Counted from the first letter of the stretch, positions 1 to 9,525 are shown. The stretch is 64,000 bases of DNA from Tectiglobus sp965247245 (GCA_965247245.1 CBDFGV010000003.1:62001-126000), one strand, 5' to 3'. Notes: a model not told the origin generated them from the sequence alone. Numbers and translations are program-made.

Positions 1-597
1 CGTCCAGCCACGGTTGCCGTCCACTGTCAGCCGCATTCCACTATCTTTGATGCGCTCCCAGACTTTGCGGATGGTCTCGATATCGACTTCAACAGGGCGC
101 CCGCCAACTTTGATTTGCAGTCGTGGAAAGCCGGCGCTGGATTTTTCTTTGGCTTCGCGCGCGACATCCTCCGGATTGCCAACGCCGATGGCATAATAAG
201 ACGGGACTCGATCGGTGTAAGCGCCACCAAGAAGGTCGGCAACGGACACACCCAGCCTTTTGCCAATCAGGTCGTGGGCTGCGATATCGATGGCCGCCTT
301 CGCGTAGTTGTGGCCGTTAAGCAGACCGTTCATCTGATGATGGAGTTGCGTGGGCCAGCATGCCGTTCCAATCAGACCTGGTGCCATCTGCATCAAAGCT
401 GCGCGCGCACCCAGTGCATGGGCTTCCGCATACGTCGGCCCAACCGGGCATGTTTCGCCCCAACCTTCGGTGCCATCATCCGACACAAGCCGGACGATGG
501 TGGTGTCCAACGCCCACACACTCGCTTTGGCCATGACATAGGGACCGTTCTTGACCGGCAGATCGTGCTGATAGATGTGGATCTCAGAAATCTTCAT
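1..597 (-). CDS. Enolase-superfamily enzyme, 4-hydroxyproline-betaine 2-epimerase / cis-3-hydroxyproline dehydratase-like (3' part outside window)
   Basis: An open frame runs from ATG at 597 off the left edge, giving 199 residues of a mandelate racemase/muconate lactonizing-type protein. Visible are the N-terminal capping domain (about 1-125), the first barrel strands with Lys163 in LQIKVGG (where the family's catalytic KxK lysine lies) and Asp193 in TVDGN, the expected first Mg2+ ligand. The opening MKISEIHIYQ and the AxVWALDTT stretch resemble hydroxyproline-betaine epimerases (HpbD) and cis-3-hydroxy-L-proline dehydratases; the two activities cannot be separated on half a protein. Family members abstract an alpha proton next to a carboxylate in the cytoplasm. 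About half the usual length (roughly 370 residues) is missing. Nothing in the neighbouring genes confirms the substrate. Confidence 0.85.
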   Translation of the reverse strand, partial: MKISEIHIYQHDLPVKNGPYVMAKASVWALDTTIVRLVSDDGTEGWGETCPVGPTYAEAHALGARAALMQMAPGLIGTACWPTQLHHQMNGLLNGHNYAKAAIDIAAHDLIGKRLGVSVADLLGGAYTDRVPSYYAIGVGNPEDVAREAKEKSSAGFPRLQIKVGGRPVEVDIETIRKVWERIKDSGMRLTVDGNRGWT

Positions 598-785
598 CAA
601 AACAGGTCCATGCAGTCGGAGCCATGTCAGTCCTTATAGTCAGTTCGGTCAGCAACGGCAGCGCCAGTCCTAAACAGTCGGCACGCCTATAGAGCAGCAG
701 GCCAGAAAACGGCCGGTCTGTCATCAGAGACCAAGAGCCATCAATGAAATATCAGGTTGGAGCTGGTAACCGCGAAAACCTCAGC

Positions 786-1880
786 TCAGCGTCCAACTGC
801 CGGCACAATCAGGACCAGCTTTCCGGTGTGTCCTTTGCTCATGAACTCCGTCTGAGCCTGTGCAATGTCGTGCAGCGGAAACGTCTTCGCCACGACTGGG
901 CGTATTTCGTCGGCTTCGATGTACGCAATCAGGTTCGCGAAAACAGTGTCATCCTGAAATGTGCATCCCATCAAGGTGAGGTCCTTGAGATAGAGTGTCC
1001 GCACATCAATCTGAGCGATCGGCCCGGCAATGGCCCCAGCCGTTACGTAACGTCCGCCACGGCGTAGCACCTCAAGGAACGCAGGCCATTGTTCACCAGC
1101 GACCAGATCGACGACAACATCGACGGATTGAGACCCCAGCTCTGCTTCAAGATTGGCATCTCGGTCGACAACACGATCAGCCCCCAGTGCCAAAACATCA
1201 TCCGCTTTAGCGGGCGACGTTAGTGCGATCACCGTCGCTCCGCGTCGTTTGGCAAGTTGCACCGCAGCCGAACCAACACCGCCGGAGGCACCGCTGATGA
1301 GGACGGTTTCCGCACCGACGGTGGCTCTCTGCAGCATGTTTTCAGCCGTAGAGTAGGCGCAGGGGATCGATGCCAGCTCCGCATCAGACCAATCGCAATT
1401 GACGGTATGGGTCTCACGCGCAGGCGCTACGACGAACTGCGCAAACCCACCATCGCACTCGCTGCCCAGCGTCCAGCACTCGAATGGCCGATAATCAACG
1501 TAGCTCCGGAGCATGTTGCGCACGATTACGCGCTCGCCCACTCGAGATTGGTCGACATCACCGCCAACGGCTGCAATCCGGCCGCACACATCGGCACCTT
1601 GAATGCGAGGAAAAGCCATGGCCGCGCCGGACCATGTCGCATCATCGGAATCGACGGTATCAATCCCGCTGAGACCACCGGCATTCGTATCGCCCTCGAC
1701 AGATTTTGAATACCAACCGATACGCGTATTGATGTCGGTGTTGTTGATCCCCGCGGCGGCGACCTCGATGAGGACTTCCCCGGCAGCCGGCTTCGGTACG
1801 GGGGCATCTGTACGATACTCAAGCTTGTCGAGCCCGCCATGTCCAGTCAGCAGGACGGCTGCCATCGTGTCTGGGATCAT
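786..1880 (-). CDS. MDR-family NAD(P)H:quinone oxidoreductase / zinc-type alcohol dehydrogenase-like protein
   Basis: 364 residues of a medium-chain dehydrogenase/reductase: a GroES-like N-terminal half, then a Rossmann half with GASGGVG at about 197-203. The opening MAAVLLTGHGG and the AAAGINNTDIN block are typical of the quinone-reductase branch. I see no structural-zinc cysteine cluster, so NADPH-dependent reduction of a quinone or enone is more likely than zinc-dependent alcohol oxidation. The frame is open to a TTG at 1904, but ATG at 1880 is preceded by AGGCGAGGCAAGG and gives the normal family N-terminus. It stands alone on the minus strand. The substrate is not predictable. Confidence 0.85.
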   Translation of the reverse strand: MIPDTMAAVLLTGHGGLDKLEYRTDAPVPKPAAGEVLIEVAAAGINNTDINTRIGWYSKSVEGDTNAGGLSGIDTVDSDDATWSGAAMAFPRIQGADVCGRIAAVGGDVDQSRVGERVIVRNMLRSYVDYRPFECWTLGSECDGGFAQFVVAPARETHTVNCDWSDAELASIPCAYSTAENMLQRATVGAETVLISGASGGVGSAAVQLAKRRGATVIALTSPAKADDVLALGADRVVDRDANLEAELGSQSVDVVVDLVAGEQWPAFLEVLRRGGRYVTAGAIAGPIAQIDVRTLYLKDLTLMGCTFQDDTVFANLIAYIEADEIRPVVAKTFPLHDIAQAQTEFMSKGHTGKLVLIVPAVGR

Positions 1881-1998
1881 TGCCTTGCCTCGCCTCAAGA
1901 GCAAATTTAATGGAAGGCCGACAGCATCTAGCGAACGACAAGCTCAGTCAATGCAACCTGCAGACCGGCATGTGCCTTAGATCATGGGCAGACAGGGC

Positions 1999-2262
1999 TT
2001 AGCCTCGCGGCACCGTCTCGTCGCTCATTGCCATGGCCGCAAGCTTGTTGCGAGTATTCTTGAGGCGCGGACAGTTCAAGCGATCTTTGAGTGGGCTGTT
2101 GGGGTCGATTTCTTTGTGGCAAACGAGGCATTGGTCTGCATCAGACAGCGCATTGAGGCCGCCGCAGCTACCTTTGATCGTCCGCCCGGAGAAGATGACA
2201 CCAAGCGACATGCCTAGCACAGCAAGCATTAGAATAATGAAGGCGAGGGCAAATGTTTCCAA
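1999..2262 (-). CDS. nqrM: NqrM, Na+-NQR maturation (iron-delivery) protein
   Basis: 87 residues: one N-terminal membrane helix (about 4-24) followed by the family signature GSCGGLNAL and a cysteine-rich tail (Cys33, 45, 48, 64). NqrM proteins are needed to build the [2Fe-2S] site held between NqrD and NqrE in Na+-translocating NADH:quinone reductase. The start is TTG at 2262, with GAAGGA about 10 bases upstream; no ATG gives the membrane helix. It lies just downstream of apbE on the same strand (18 bases apart), so the two accessory genes form a unit divergent from nqrABCDEF. Confidence 0.88.
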   Translation of the reverse strand: METFALAFIILMLAVLGMSLGVIFSGRTIKGSCGGLNALSDADQCLVCHKEIDPNSPLKDRLNCPRLKNTRNKLAAMAMSDETVPRG

Positions 2263-2280
2263 CGAACCGGTATCCTTCGC

Positions 2281-3336
2281 TTAGCTTCCGCTCTTAATAT
2301 CCATAAACTTCGGGCTCATCAATACGCCAAAGCCGTCCGCAGCCTTCTGATCACCAGACTTGGCGTTGCCTTTGGAGATAAACAAGGCTGCCAGGTTGTG
2401 CTTTTTGGCGATTTCCATTCCGCGGTCCTGACCGGCAACCAGCAATGCGGTTGCCCATGCATCTGCAAGCATGGCGTTGCGAGCCAGGACTGTGACAGAT
2501 GCAGTGCGGTGCCTGATTGGTTGGCCTGTCTTTGGATTGAGAATGTGGGAGTAGCGCACGCCTGCATGCTCTTTGTAGTTTCGATAGTCGCCTGATGTCG
2601 CCATTCCGAGGTTGCTGATATCCACGGTCACCTGAACCCGGCGACTGGAGGCATCTGGTCTTTCGATCCCGATTCGCCATTTCTGGCCGCGTTCGTTAAC
2701 TCCGCGGGTAACCAGGTCGCCACCAATCTCGACCATATAGTTCTCAACGTTGAAGGTCGTCAGAACTGCAGCCACCTCATCGACACCGAATCCTTTGGCG
2801 ATTGCAGAGAGATTGATCGTCACCTGGTCATCACGCTTGGCCAGCGTCGATGCACTACGATCAAGCTTCAACAGCTTCAACTGACCGACTTGGGCCTGTG
2901 CCTCAGCGATCTTCTCAGGCGCCGGCAGAGGTGTCTCGGCTTTGCGTGTTCCAAATCCCCAAAGCTCGATCAATGGGGCGAGTGTGACATCGAACAGGCC
3001 GCCGCTGTCGCGATGCACTTCGTTGGCAGCCGTAATCACCTGCGCCAACATTTCGGAAACTGCGACAGGAGCGGTCTTTCGTGTTGCATTAAAGCGTGAA
3101 ATCTCTGACGTAGGGTCCCAGTTTGACAGATGTTTATTGACGCGCGTCAGGGTAGCTTCTATCGCCTTACCCAGGTCTTCTGATGATGTAGCCGCTGGTG
3201 CAATGGCAATGACATTGTACGTCGTGCCCATCGTTTTTCCAGAATAGCGAAGCGTGACATTGCCCGGCTGGCATGAGCTGCACAAAATGAGTGCAATGGG
3301 GAGAAGTAGAAAGGTCGTGACGGGGTGAGTGCGCAT
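2281..3336 (-). CDS. apbE: ApbE, FAD:protein FMN transferase (lipoprotein)
   Basis: About 351 residues. The family blocks are visible: SGKTMGTTYNV near the mature N-terminus, NLSAIAKGFGVD, YMVEIGGDLVTRG, ILNPKTGQP and LADAWATALLV. ApbE attaches FMN from FAD to a threonine in Na+-NQR subunits B and C on the periplasmic side. The chosen ATG at 3336 opens a lipoprotein-type signal (hydrophobic stretch ending SSC at residue 22); a longer frame to 3390 would put 18 residues before the signal. It is co-oriented with nqrM and divergent from nqrA across about 200 bases. Both target motifs (SGAT) are present in NqrB and NqrC here. Confidence 0.92.
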   Translation of the reverse strand: MRTHPVTTFLLLPIALILCSSCQPGNVTLRYSGKTMGTTYNVIAIAPAATSSEDLGKAIEATLTRVNKHLSNWDPTSEISRFNATRKTAPVAVSEMLAQVITAANEVHRDSGGLFDVTLAPLIELWGFGTRKAETPLPAPEKIAEAQAQVGQLKLLKLDRSASTLAKRDDQVTINLSAIAKGFGVDEVAAVLTTFNVENYMVEIGGDLVTRGVNERGQKWRIGIERPDASSRRVQVTVDISNLGMATSGDYRNYKEHAGVRYSHILNPKTGQPIRHRTASVTVLARNAMLADAWATALLVAGQDRGMEIAKKHNLAALFISKGNAKSGDQKAADGFGVLMSPKFMDIKSGS

Positions 3337-3535
3337 CGAAGAACCATTGAGTGGTTGGATGCTATCGTTAGAAGTCCGTTCAAGCTTCAAGTCAACGAGA
3401 CATCCTATGATTCCCAGCCAACGACAGCCTCGAAACAGGCGACTATCGTTGCAGCTGAGGATTTAGTATCAACCAAGTGTATCGGTTTGGAAACGAGCTC
3501 GATTCTAGTCAACATCACCAGAGCAAGGTGAGAAA

Positions 3536-4879
3536 ATGCGAGAATTCCGATTGCGCAAGGGCCTGGATCTCCCGGTCATGGGCGTTCCGAAGCAAGAGAT
3601 ATCTGACGCACTCAGCGTCCAGTCGGTCGCAGTTGTCGGGCCTGACTATATCGGTTTGAAGCCACGTCTGAGCCTGCAGGAAGGTGATCCGATCAAGCGC
3701 GGTGAGCCGCTGTTCTTCAATCGCGATACAGCCGATGTCAAAGTTGTCGCGCCCGTCTCTGGTCGGATCAAGGCGATTCATCGCGGCCCGCGCCGTGTTC
3801 TTGAGAGCATTGTCATTGATAGTATCGATGTTGCCGACCAAGGCGTCGACTTCTCGGCGCTCGGCAGTGACGCGGATGCTGCAGGCATTGCTGAGAAACT
3901 CTGTGCTGCTGGTCTGTGGACATCGTTTCGCACGCGGCCTTACTCAAAAGTTCCAGCTTCCGATGAACGGCCGAGCGCAATCTTCGTGACAGCGATGGAT
4001 ACCGAGCCCCTCGCGCCAAGCGCAGAGTTGATCATTTCCAGATCTGCCGAACACTTTGAGCGTGGTCTGACAACCATCGCCAAGTTGAGCGAGGGTAAGA
4101 CTTACCTCTGCCAGGAGATTGGCGCCGACATTCCAGGTGGCAGCGTGAATGGCGTTGAGGCAGTGGGTTTTGCCGGCCCGCACCCAGCCGGTCTTGCCGG
4201 AACACACATTCACTTCGTGCAGCCGCCATCCTCGACCGAGGCCGTTTGGACGATCAGTTACCAGGACGTCATTGCTATCGGAGCATTGATGAAGTCGGGC
4301 TTCTTGGATCCAAAACGCGTCGTGGCGGTCGGCGGTCCACGGTGCAAGGAGCCGCGGCTGCTGGAAACTTTGACAGGCGCGTCTTTGGTTGACCTGACAG
4401 ATCAGGACCGGCCATCCGATGTTCCGGTGCGACTGGTTTCAGGCTCGATCCTGAGCGGACGCGCCGCAACGGATACGACGGCCTACCTGGGTCGATATGC
4501 ACGCCAGATCACGATCATCGAAGAGGATCACAAGCAGAACTTGTTCGGTTGGATCAGGCCGATGGCCCACAAGTTTGCGACTCAGCCGGTGCTTGGCTCT
4601 GCATTTTCCCGGAAGCTCTACGATCTAACGTCGAACCTGAACGGCGGCCGACGCGCTATGGTGCCGACCGGGAACTTCGAGCGGCTGATGCCGCAGGATT
4701 ATCTACCGACACAGCTCCTGCGCGCGTTGTTGGTTATGGATACCGATACGGCTCAGGCGCTCGGTGCGCTGGAGCTTGATGAGGAAGACTTGAGCCTGGT
4801 TGGGTTCGCCTGCCCCGCCAAGTATGAGTACGGCCTGGCACTGCGTGACTGCTTGGAAAAGATTGAATTGGACGGTTAA
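3536..4879 (+). CDS. nqrA: Na+-translocating NADH:quinone reductase subunit A
   Basis: 447 residues, normal length for NqrA, starting MREFRLRKGLDLPVMG with GGTGA upstream of the ATG. NqrA is the soluble cytoplasmic subunit involved in ubiquinone binding of the sodium-pumping NADH dehydrogenase. Characteristic segments include GPDYIGLKPRL, VVAPVSGRIKAIHRGPRR, PAGLAGTHIHF and GWIRPMAHKF. It is the first gene of a tight nqrABCDEF operon, with nqrB starting five bases past its stop codon. Confidence 0.97.
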   Translation: MREFRLRKGLDLPVMGVPKQEISDALSVQSVAVVGPDYIGLKPRLSLQEGDPIKRGEPLFFNRDTADVKVVAPVSGRIKAIHRGPRRVLESIVIDSIDVADQGVDFSALGSDADAAGIAEKLCAAGLWTSFRTRPYSKVPASDERPSAIFVTAMDTEPLAPSAELIISRSAEHFERGLTTIAKLSEGKTYLCQEIGADIPGGSVNGVEAVGFAGPHPAGLAGTHIHFVQPPSSTEAVWTISYQDVIAIGALMKSGFLDPKRVVAVGGPRCKEPRLLETLTGASLVDLTDQDRPSDVPVRLVSGSILSGRAATDTTAYLGRYARQITIIEEDHKQNLFGWIRPMAHKFATQPVLGSAFSRKLYDLTSNLNGGRRAMVPTGNFERLMPQDYLPTQLLRALLVMDTDTAQALGALELDEEDLSLVGFACPAKYEYGLALRDCLEKIELDG

Positions 4880-4883
4880 CGAA

Positions 4884-6083
4884 ATGAGTCTGCGCTCCTT
4901 TTTCGACCGCATCGAGCCGCACTTCCAAAAAGGCGGCAAGTGGGAACGCTATTTCCCAATGTATGAGATGGTCGAGAGCTTCATCTATACGCCGAAGACT
5001 GTGACGACGATGGCGCCGCATGCCCGCTCGCACATCGATATGAAGCGGATCATGACGTACGTCGTCATCTCGACGATCCCTTGCATCCTGTTTGGTTGGT
5101 ACAACACAGGTCTGCAGGTCAATTCGGCGATCGCCATTCATGGTGAGTCCGGCTGGCGCTCAGCGATCATATCCTTGCTGGGGATTGGTTTCGATCCCAA
5201 CAGTGTGCTCGGCAACATGTTCCACGGCGCGCTGTACTTCTTCCCCATCTATATAACGACGTTGATCGCAGGTGGGTTCTGGGAAGTACTCTTCGCCACG
5301 GTCAGGCGGCACGAGGTCAACGAGGGCTTCCTCGTCACGTCTATGCTCTACACCTTGATCATGCCTCCGGATGTACCGCTCTGGCAGGTCGCCCTTGGCA
5401 TTTCATTCGGTGTGGTGATTGGCAAGGAGGTTTTCGGTGGCACCGGCAAGAACTTCCTGAACCCGGCGCTGGTCGGTCGCGCATTCTTATACTTCGCTTA
5501 TCCGGCACAGATGTCCGGCGATGCTATTTGGACCCCGGTGGACGGCTTTTCAGGCGCAACGGCTCTCGCCATCTCAGCATCCGATGGCTTCCAGACGCTG
5601 CCAAGTCAGGGCATCACCTGGATGGATGCGTTCGTCGGAACCATTCAGGGCTGTCTTGGTGAAACCTCAACGATTGCCTGTCTTATCGGGTTGGCGTTCC
5701 TGTTGTTCACAAGGATCGCCAACTGGCGCCTGATTGTGGGCTGTTTGGCGGGCATGATCGGGTTTTCTCTGCTGCTCAACGCCATCGGGTCGGACACCAA
5801 CCCGATGTTTGCCATGCCTTGGTACTGGCACCTCGTCATCGGCGGCTATGCCTTTGGCCTGGCATTCATGGTGACTGAACCGGTATCGGCATCGCACACC
5901 AACATGGGACGCTTCTACTATGGTGCGCTCATTGGCATCATGGTTGTGCTGATCCGGGTACTCAATCCGGCCTTCCCGGAAGGCATGATGCTGGCTATTC
6001 TATTCGGCAACGTGTTTGCACCGCTCATTGATTACTTTGTCGTCCAGGCAAACATCCGTCGGAGGGCGAAACGCCATGTCTGA
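4884..6083 (+). CDS. nqrB: Na+-translocating NADH:quinone reductase subunit B
   Basis: 399-residue integral membrane subunit with about ten hydrophobic segments. GFSGATALA at about 221-229 contains the threonine (Thr226) that ApbE modifies with FMN through a phosphoester bond; NqrB also binds riboflavin and forms part of the Na+ path. The start at 4884 (MSLRSFFDRIEP) follows the nqrA stop immediately; the frame is open further upstream but would overlap nqrA. The C-terminus overlaps nqrC by 8 bases. Confidence 0.97.
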   Translation: MSLRSFFDRIEPHFQKGGKWERYFPMYEMVESFIYTPKTVTTMAPHARSHIDMKRIMTYVVISTIPCILFGWYNTGLQVNSAIAIHGESGWRSAIISLLGIGFDPNSVLGNMFHGALYFFPIYITTLIAGGFWEVLFATVRRHEVNEGFLVTSMLYTLIMPPDVPLWQVALGISFGVVIGKEVFGGTGKNFLNPALVGRAFLYFAYPAQMSGDAIWTPVDGFSGATALAISASDGFQTLPSQGITWMDAFVGTIQGCLGETSTIACLIGLAFLLFTRIANWRLIVGCLAGMIGFSLLLNAIGSDTNPMFAMPWYWHLVIGGYAFGLAFMVTEPVSASHTNMGRFYYGALIGIMVVLIRVLNPAFPEGMMLAILFGNVFAPLIDYFVVQANIRRRAKRHV

Positions 6084-6900
6084 TCAGGATAAGAGTGACG
6101 TGAACGAGAAGCCTCGCAATCCGATTATGCGCTTCTTCGCGCAACCGGCGGATTCAATCGGCAAGACGATCTTTGTAGCTGTATCCGTCTGCCTGGTTGC
6201 GTCCATGATCGTCTCAGCTGCGGCGGTGGTTCTCAAACCCCAGCAAGAGGCTAACAAGAAACTCGACAAGTATGTCAACGTGCTTCAGGTGGCCGGGCTC
6301 TATAAGGAGGGCACGGACGTCGAGCAGGCGTTTGCTGCATTTGAGCCGCGCATTCTGGAGCTGGAAACCGGCAAATTTGTTGATCAGTTCGACGTCAAGA
6401 CATTCGATGACCGTGCCGTCGCTGCAGACCCAAAGTTGTCCGTTGCATTGACGGACGATCCGGCAGGCATTGGGCGCAAAGCGAAGTATAGATTGATCTA
6501 CCTGTTGCGTGACAACGCCGGCAAAGTCGACAAAGTCATTCTACCCATTCATGGCTACGGTCTATGGTCAACGCTCTACGGCTTCATCGCCGTCGAAGAG
6601 AATGGCAACGATATCTACGGCCTGCAGTTCTATGAACATGCAGAGACGCCTGGATTGGGTGCCGAAGTCGACAATCCGAAGTGGAAGGCCATGTGGTCGG
6701 GTAAGAAGCTACAGGATGGCGACGGCAAGCTACAAATCACGGTTGCCAAAAGCGCCCCGCAGGCCGGCGAGGACTTCCACGTTGACGCGCTGTCCGGCGC
6801 AACGTTGACGTCAGTCGGCGTCGATAACCTTGTCAAATTCTGGATGGGCAAGGACGGCTACGCAAAGTTTCTCACGAACCTCAAGGCTGGAGACATCTGA
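6076..6900 (+). CDS. nqrC: Na+-translocating NADH:quinone reductase subunit C
   Basis: 274 residues with a single N-terminal membrane helix (about 30-52) and a large periplasmic FMN domain. The flavinylation motif SGATLTSVGV is at 240-249, making Thr243 the FMN-carrying residue. The start at 6076 has GGAGGGCGAAACG upstream, lying inside the end of nqrB; an earlier ATG in the frame lacks such a site. The stop overlaps the nqrD start (TGATG), so translation is probably coupled. Confidence 0.96.
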   Translation: MSDQDKSDVNEKPRNPIMRFFAQPADSIGKTIFVAVSVCLVASMIVSAAAVVLKPQQEANKKLDKYVNVLQVAGLYKEGTDVEQAFAAFEPRILELETGKFVDQFDVKTFDDRAVAADPKLSVALTDDPAGIGRKAKYRLIYLLRDNAGKVDKVILPIHGYGLWSTLYGFIAVEENGNDIYGLQFYEHAETPGLGAEVDNPKWKAMWSGKKLQDGDGKLQITVAKSAPQAGEDFHVDALSGATLTSVGVDNLVKFWMGKDGYAKFLTNLKAGDI

Positions 6901-7553
6901 TGTCGCAAACCCGAAAACAGCTGCTGGTTGACCCACTCGTCGATACCAACCCGATCACGCTTCAGGTGCTGGGGATCTGCTCTGCTTTGGCGGTTACGAC
7001 GTCGATGCAGGTTGCAGCCGTGATGTCGATCGCGGTGATCTTCGTCACCGGTTTCTCGTCGCTGTTCATATCGATGCTGCGCCATCACACGCCAAACTCG
7101 ATCCGGATTATCGTCCAGATGGTGGTCATCGCCTCGCTGGTGATTCTGGTAGATCAAATCTTGAAAGCCTATGCTTTCGAGATCTCAAAGACGCTCTCGG
7201 TTTTCGTCGGCCTCATCATCACCAACTGCATTGTGATGGGGCGCGCTGAAGCTTTCGCAATGAAGAACCCACCCATCGCGTCCTTCATCGACGGTGTCGG
7301 TAACGGCATGGGCTATGGCTTGATCCTGATGATGGTGGCATTCGTCCGGGAGTTGTTCGGCGCGGGCAGCATCTTCGGCGTAACGATCCTGCAGAAAGTG
7401 ACAGAAGGTGGTTGGTATGTGCCCAACGGCCTGCTGCTGCTGCCGCCATCGGCTTTCTTCATTATCGGCTTGATCATATGGGCCTTCCGCACCTGGAAGC
7501 CAGCACAAGTCGAAGAGCGTGAATACAAAATCCAGGCAGTGGAGGCGCACTAA
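6900..7553 (+). CDS. nqrD: Na+-translocating NADH:quinone reductase subunit D
   Basis: 217 residues, six predicted membrane helices, family-typical opening with KQLLVDPLVDTNPITLQVLG and the segment ITNCIVMGRAEAFA. NqrD and NqrE form an inverted-topology pair that holds an iron-sulfur centre in the membrane; the cysteine in ITNCIVMGR is the ligand-type residue. The start overlaps the nqrC stop, and the stop overlaps the nqrE start by one base (TAATG). Confidence 0.96.
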   Translation: MSQTRKQLLVDPLVDTNPITLQVLGICSALAVTTSMQVAAVMSIAVIFVTGFSSLFISMLRHHTPNSIRIIVQMVVIASLVILVDQILKAYAFEISKTLSVFVGLIITNCIVMGRAEAFAMKNPPIASFIDGVGNGMGYGLILMMVAFVRELFGAGSIFGVTILQKVTEGGWYVPNGLLLLPPSAFFIIGLIIWAFRTWKPAQVEEREYKIQAVEAH

Positions 7554-8161
7554 TGGAGGGGCTGATCTCTCTCGCTGTTAAGGCGATCTTCGTTGAAAAC
7601 CTCGCGCTGAGTTTCTTCCTCGGCATGTGCACGTTCATCGCGGTTTCGAAGAAGATCGCAACGGCCATTGGTCTCGGCATCTCTGTGATGGTCGTGCAGG
7701 CGATCACCGTGCCAACCAATAACCTGCTGCTCAACTATCTTCTGAAGCCGGGAGCACTGGCATGGGCCGGGTTTCCCGATGTCGACCTGACATTCCTGGG
7801 TCTGATCACTTACATCGGCGTGATCGCCGCGATGGTTCAGATCCTAGAGATGACTCTCGATAAGTTTTTCCCGGCGCTCTACAACGCGCTGGGTATCTTC
7901 TTGCCATTGATCACTGTGAACTGTGCCATCCTGGGTGGCTCGTTGTTCATGGTCGAGCGCGATTACACTCTGGCGGAGTCGGTGACCTACGGAGTTTCAT
8001 CAGGTTTCGGCTGGGCCTTGGCGATCACGGCTATGGCAGGCGTGCGCGAAAAGCTCAAGTACTCAGACATTCCTGACGGGTTGCAAGGGCTAGGCATTAC
8101 GTTCATCACGGCAGGCCTGATGGCAATGGCATTCATGTCTTTCAGCGGTGTGAAACTCTAA
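7553..8161 (+). CDS. nqrE: Na+-translocating NADH:quinone reductase subunit E
   Basis: 202 residues, six hydrophobic helices, normal length. FLGMCTFIAVSKK and LITVNCAILGGSLF carry the conserved membrane cysteines thought to co-ligate the NqrD/E iron centre. It is translationally coupled to nqrD (TAATG overlap) and followed by nqrF after 16 bases. Confidence 0.96.
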   Translation: MEGLISLAVKAIFVENLALSFFLGMCTFIAVSKKIATAIGLGISVMVVQAITVPTNNLLLNYLLKPGALAWAGFPDVDLTFLGLITYIGVIAAMVQILEMTLDKFFPALYNALGIFLPLITVNCAILGGSLFMVERDYTLAESVTYGVSSGFGWALAITAMAGVREKLKYSDIPDGLQGLGITFITAGLMAMAFMSFSGVKL

Positions 8162-8177
8162 GGGCGGAACAGCTGTT

Positions 8178-9398
8178 ATGGAAACATTCGGACTTGGCGT
8201 CTTACTGTTCACCTTGATCGTCCTCAGCCTTGTGACGGTGATCTTGTTTGCGCGCAACGCGCTCGTGTCGACAGGCGATGTCAACATCACGATCAACGGC
8301 GAGAAGACGATCGCTGTACCTGCTGGTGGGAAACTGCTGCAGACACTTGCCGCTGAAAAGCTCTTTGTCCCGTCGGCATGCGGTGGTGGCGGCACCTGTG
8401 CCCAGTGTCGGGTCCGCATTCTGTCCGGTGGTGGTTCCATCCTGCCGACCGAACTCAGCCACATCACGAAGCGAGAGGCCAATCACGGTGATCGCCTGTC
8501 TTGTCAGGTCGCTGTCAAGCAAGACATGGAAGTTGAAGTCCCGGAAGAGGTCTTCGGCGTCAAGAAGTGGGAATGTACAGTCCGCTCGAATGACAACGTG
8601 GCGACATTCATTAAAGAGCTGGTCCTCGAACTTCCCGAGGGCGAGAACGTCAATTTCCGCGCCGGTGGCTATATTCAGATTGAAGCTCCGCCACACAAGC
8701 TCAACTACACTGACTTCGAGGTTGCCGACGAATATCGCGAGGATTGGGACAAGTTCAATCTCTGGCAATACAACTCAACCGTGTCGGAGTCTATTGAGCG
8801 CGCCTATTCAATGGCGAACTATCCGGAGGAGAAGGGCATCATCATGCTCAATGTCCGGGTCGCCTCACCACCGCCGGGCTCGACCGGTATTCCAGCCGGC
8901 CAGATGTCGTCTTACATCTTCGACCTGAAGCCTGGAGATAAAGTCACGATCTCGGGCCCGTTCGGTGAGTTCTTCGCCAGAGAAACCAAGAAAGAAATGA
9001 TTTTTGTCGGCGGCGGCGCCGGTATGGCGCCGATGCGCAGTCACATCTTTGATCAGCTTCGCCGCATCAAGACCGACCGTAAGATCACTTTCTGGTACGG
9101 TGCCCGCTCCAAGCGTGAAATGTTTTATGTCGAAGACTTCGATGGTCTCGACGAAACGAACGACAATTTCAAATGGCACGTCGCTCTGTCGGATGCACTC
9201 CCCGAAGATGACTGGGATGGTCATACCGGCTTCATTCACAATGTCCTCTTCGAGCAATACCTCAAGGATCACCCTGCGCCTGAAGACTGCGAGTACTATT
9301 TGTGCGGTCCGCCAATCATGAACCAGTCCGTCATCAATATGCTGGTTGAACTTGGTGTTGACCGCGAAGACATCATGCTGGACGACTTCGGCGGCTAA
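8178..9398 (+). CDS. nqrF: Na+-translocating NADH:quinone reductase subunit F (FAD and 2Fe-2S reductase)
   Basis: 406 residues in the classic order: N-terminal membrane anchor (about 5-27), plant-type [2Fe-2S] ferredoxin domain with Cys68, Cys74, Cys77 and Cys109, then a ferredoxin-NADP reductase-like module with the FAD motif RAYSMANYP and NADH-binding GGGAGMAPMRSH. It is the electron entry point: NADH to FAD to [2Fe-2S] and on to the membrane subunits. It ends the nqr operon; the hairpin just downstream has its U-tract on the opposite strand. Confidence 0.97.
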   Translation: METFGLGVLLFTLIVLSLVTVILFARNALVSTGDVNITINGEKTIAVPAGGKLLQTLAAEKLFVPSACGGGGTCAQCRVRILSGGGSILPTELSHITKREANHGDRLSCQVAVKQDMEVEVPEEVFGVKKWECTVRSNDNVATFIKELVLELPEGENVNFRAGGYIQIEAPPHKLNYTDFEVADEYREDWDKFNLWQYNSTVSESIERAYSMANYPEEKGIIMLNVRVASPPPGSTGIPAGQMSSYIFDLKPGDKVTISGPFGEFFARETKKEMIFVGGGAGMAPMRSHIFDQLRRIKTDRKITFWYGARSKREMFYVEDFDGLDETNDNFKWHVALSDALPEDDWDGHTGFIHNVLFEQYLKDHPAPEDCEYYLCGPPIMNQSVINMLVELGVDREDIMLDDFGG

Positions 9399-9414
9399 CC
9401 CGCACCAAAGACAC

Positions 9415-9449
9415 AAAAAATGGCCGCGGTGCGTTCGTGCAGCGCGGCC
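9415..9449 (-). terminator. Hairpin terminator between nqrF and the CBS-domain gene
   Basis: GGCCGCG (9422-9428) pairs with CGCGGCC (9443-9449), and six adenines at 9415-9420 give a U-tract on the minus-strand transcript. This places it as a terminator for the CBS-domain gene ending at 9526; the stem may also slow plus-strand transcripts from nqrF, but there is little U-tract in that direction. Confidence 0.65.
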
Positions 9450-9525
9450 TTGCGATTGTGTCGCTTTGCCGTTGTGTCGCTAGCAAGAGCTAGGCTTGAA
9501 CCATCAACAGTTTGAACGCGCCGAC

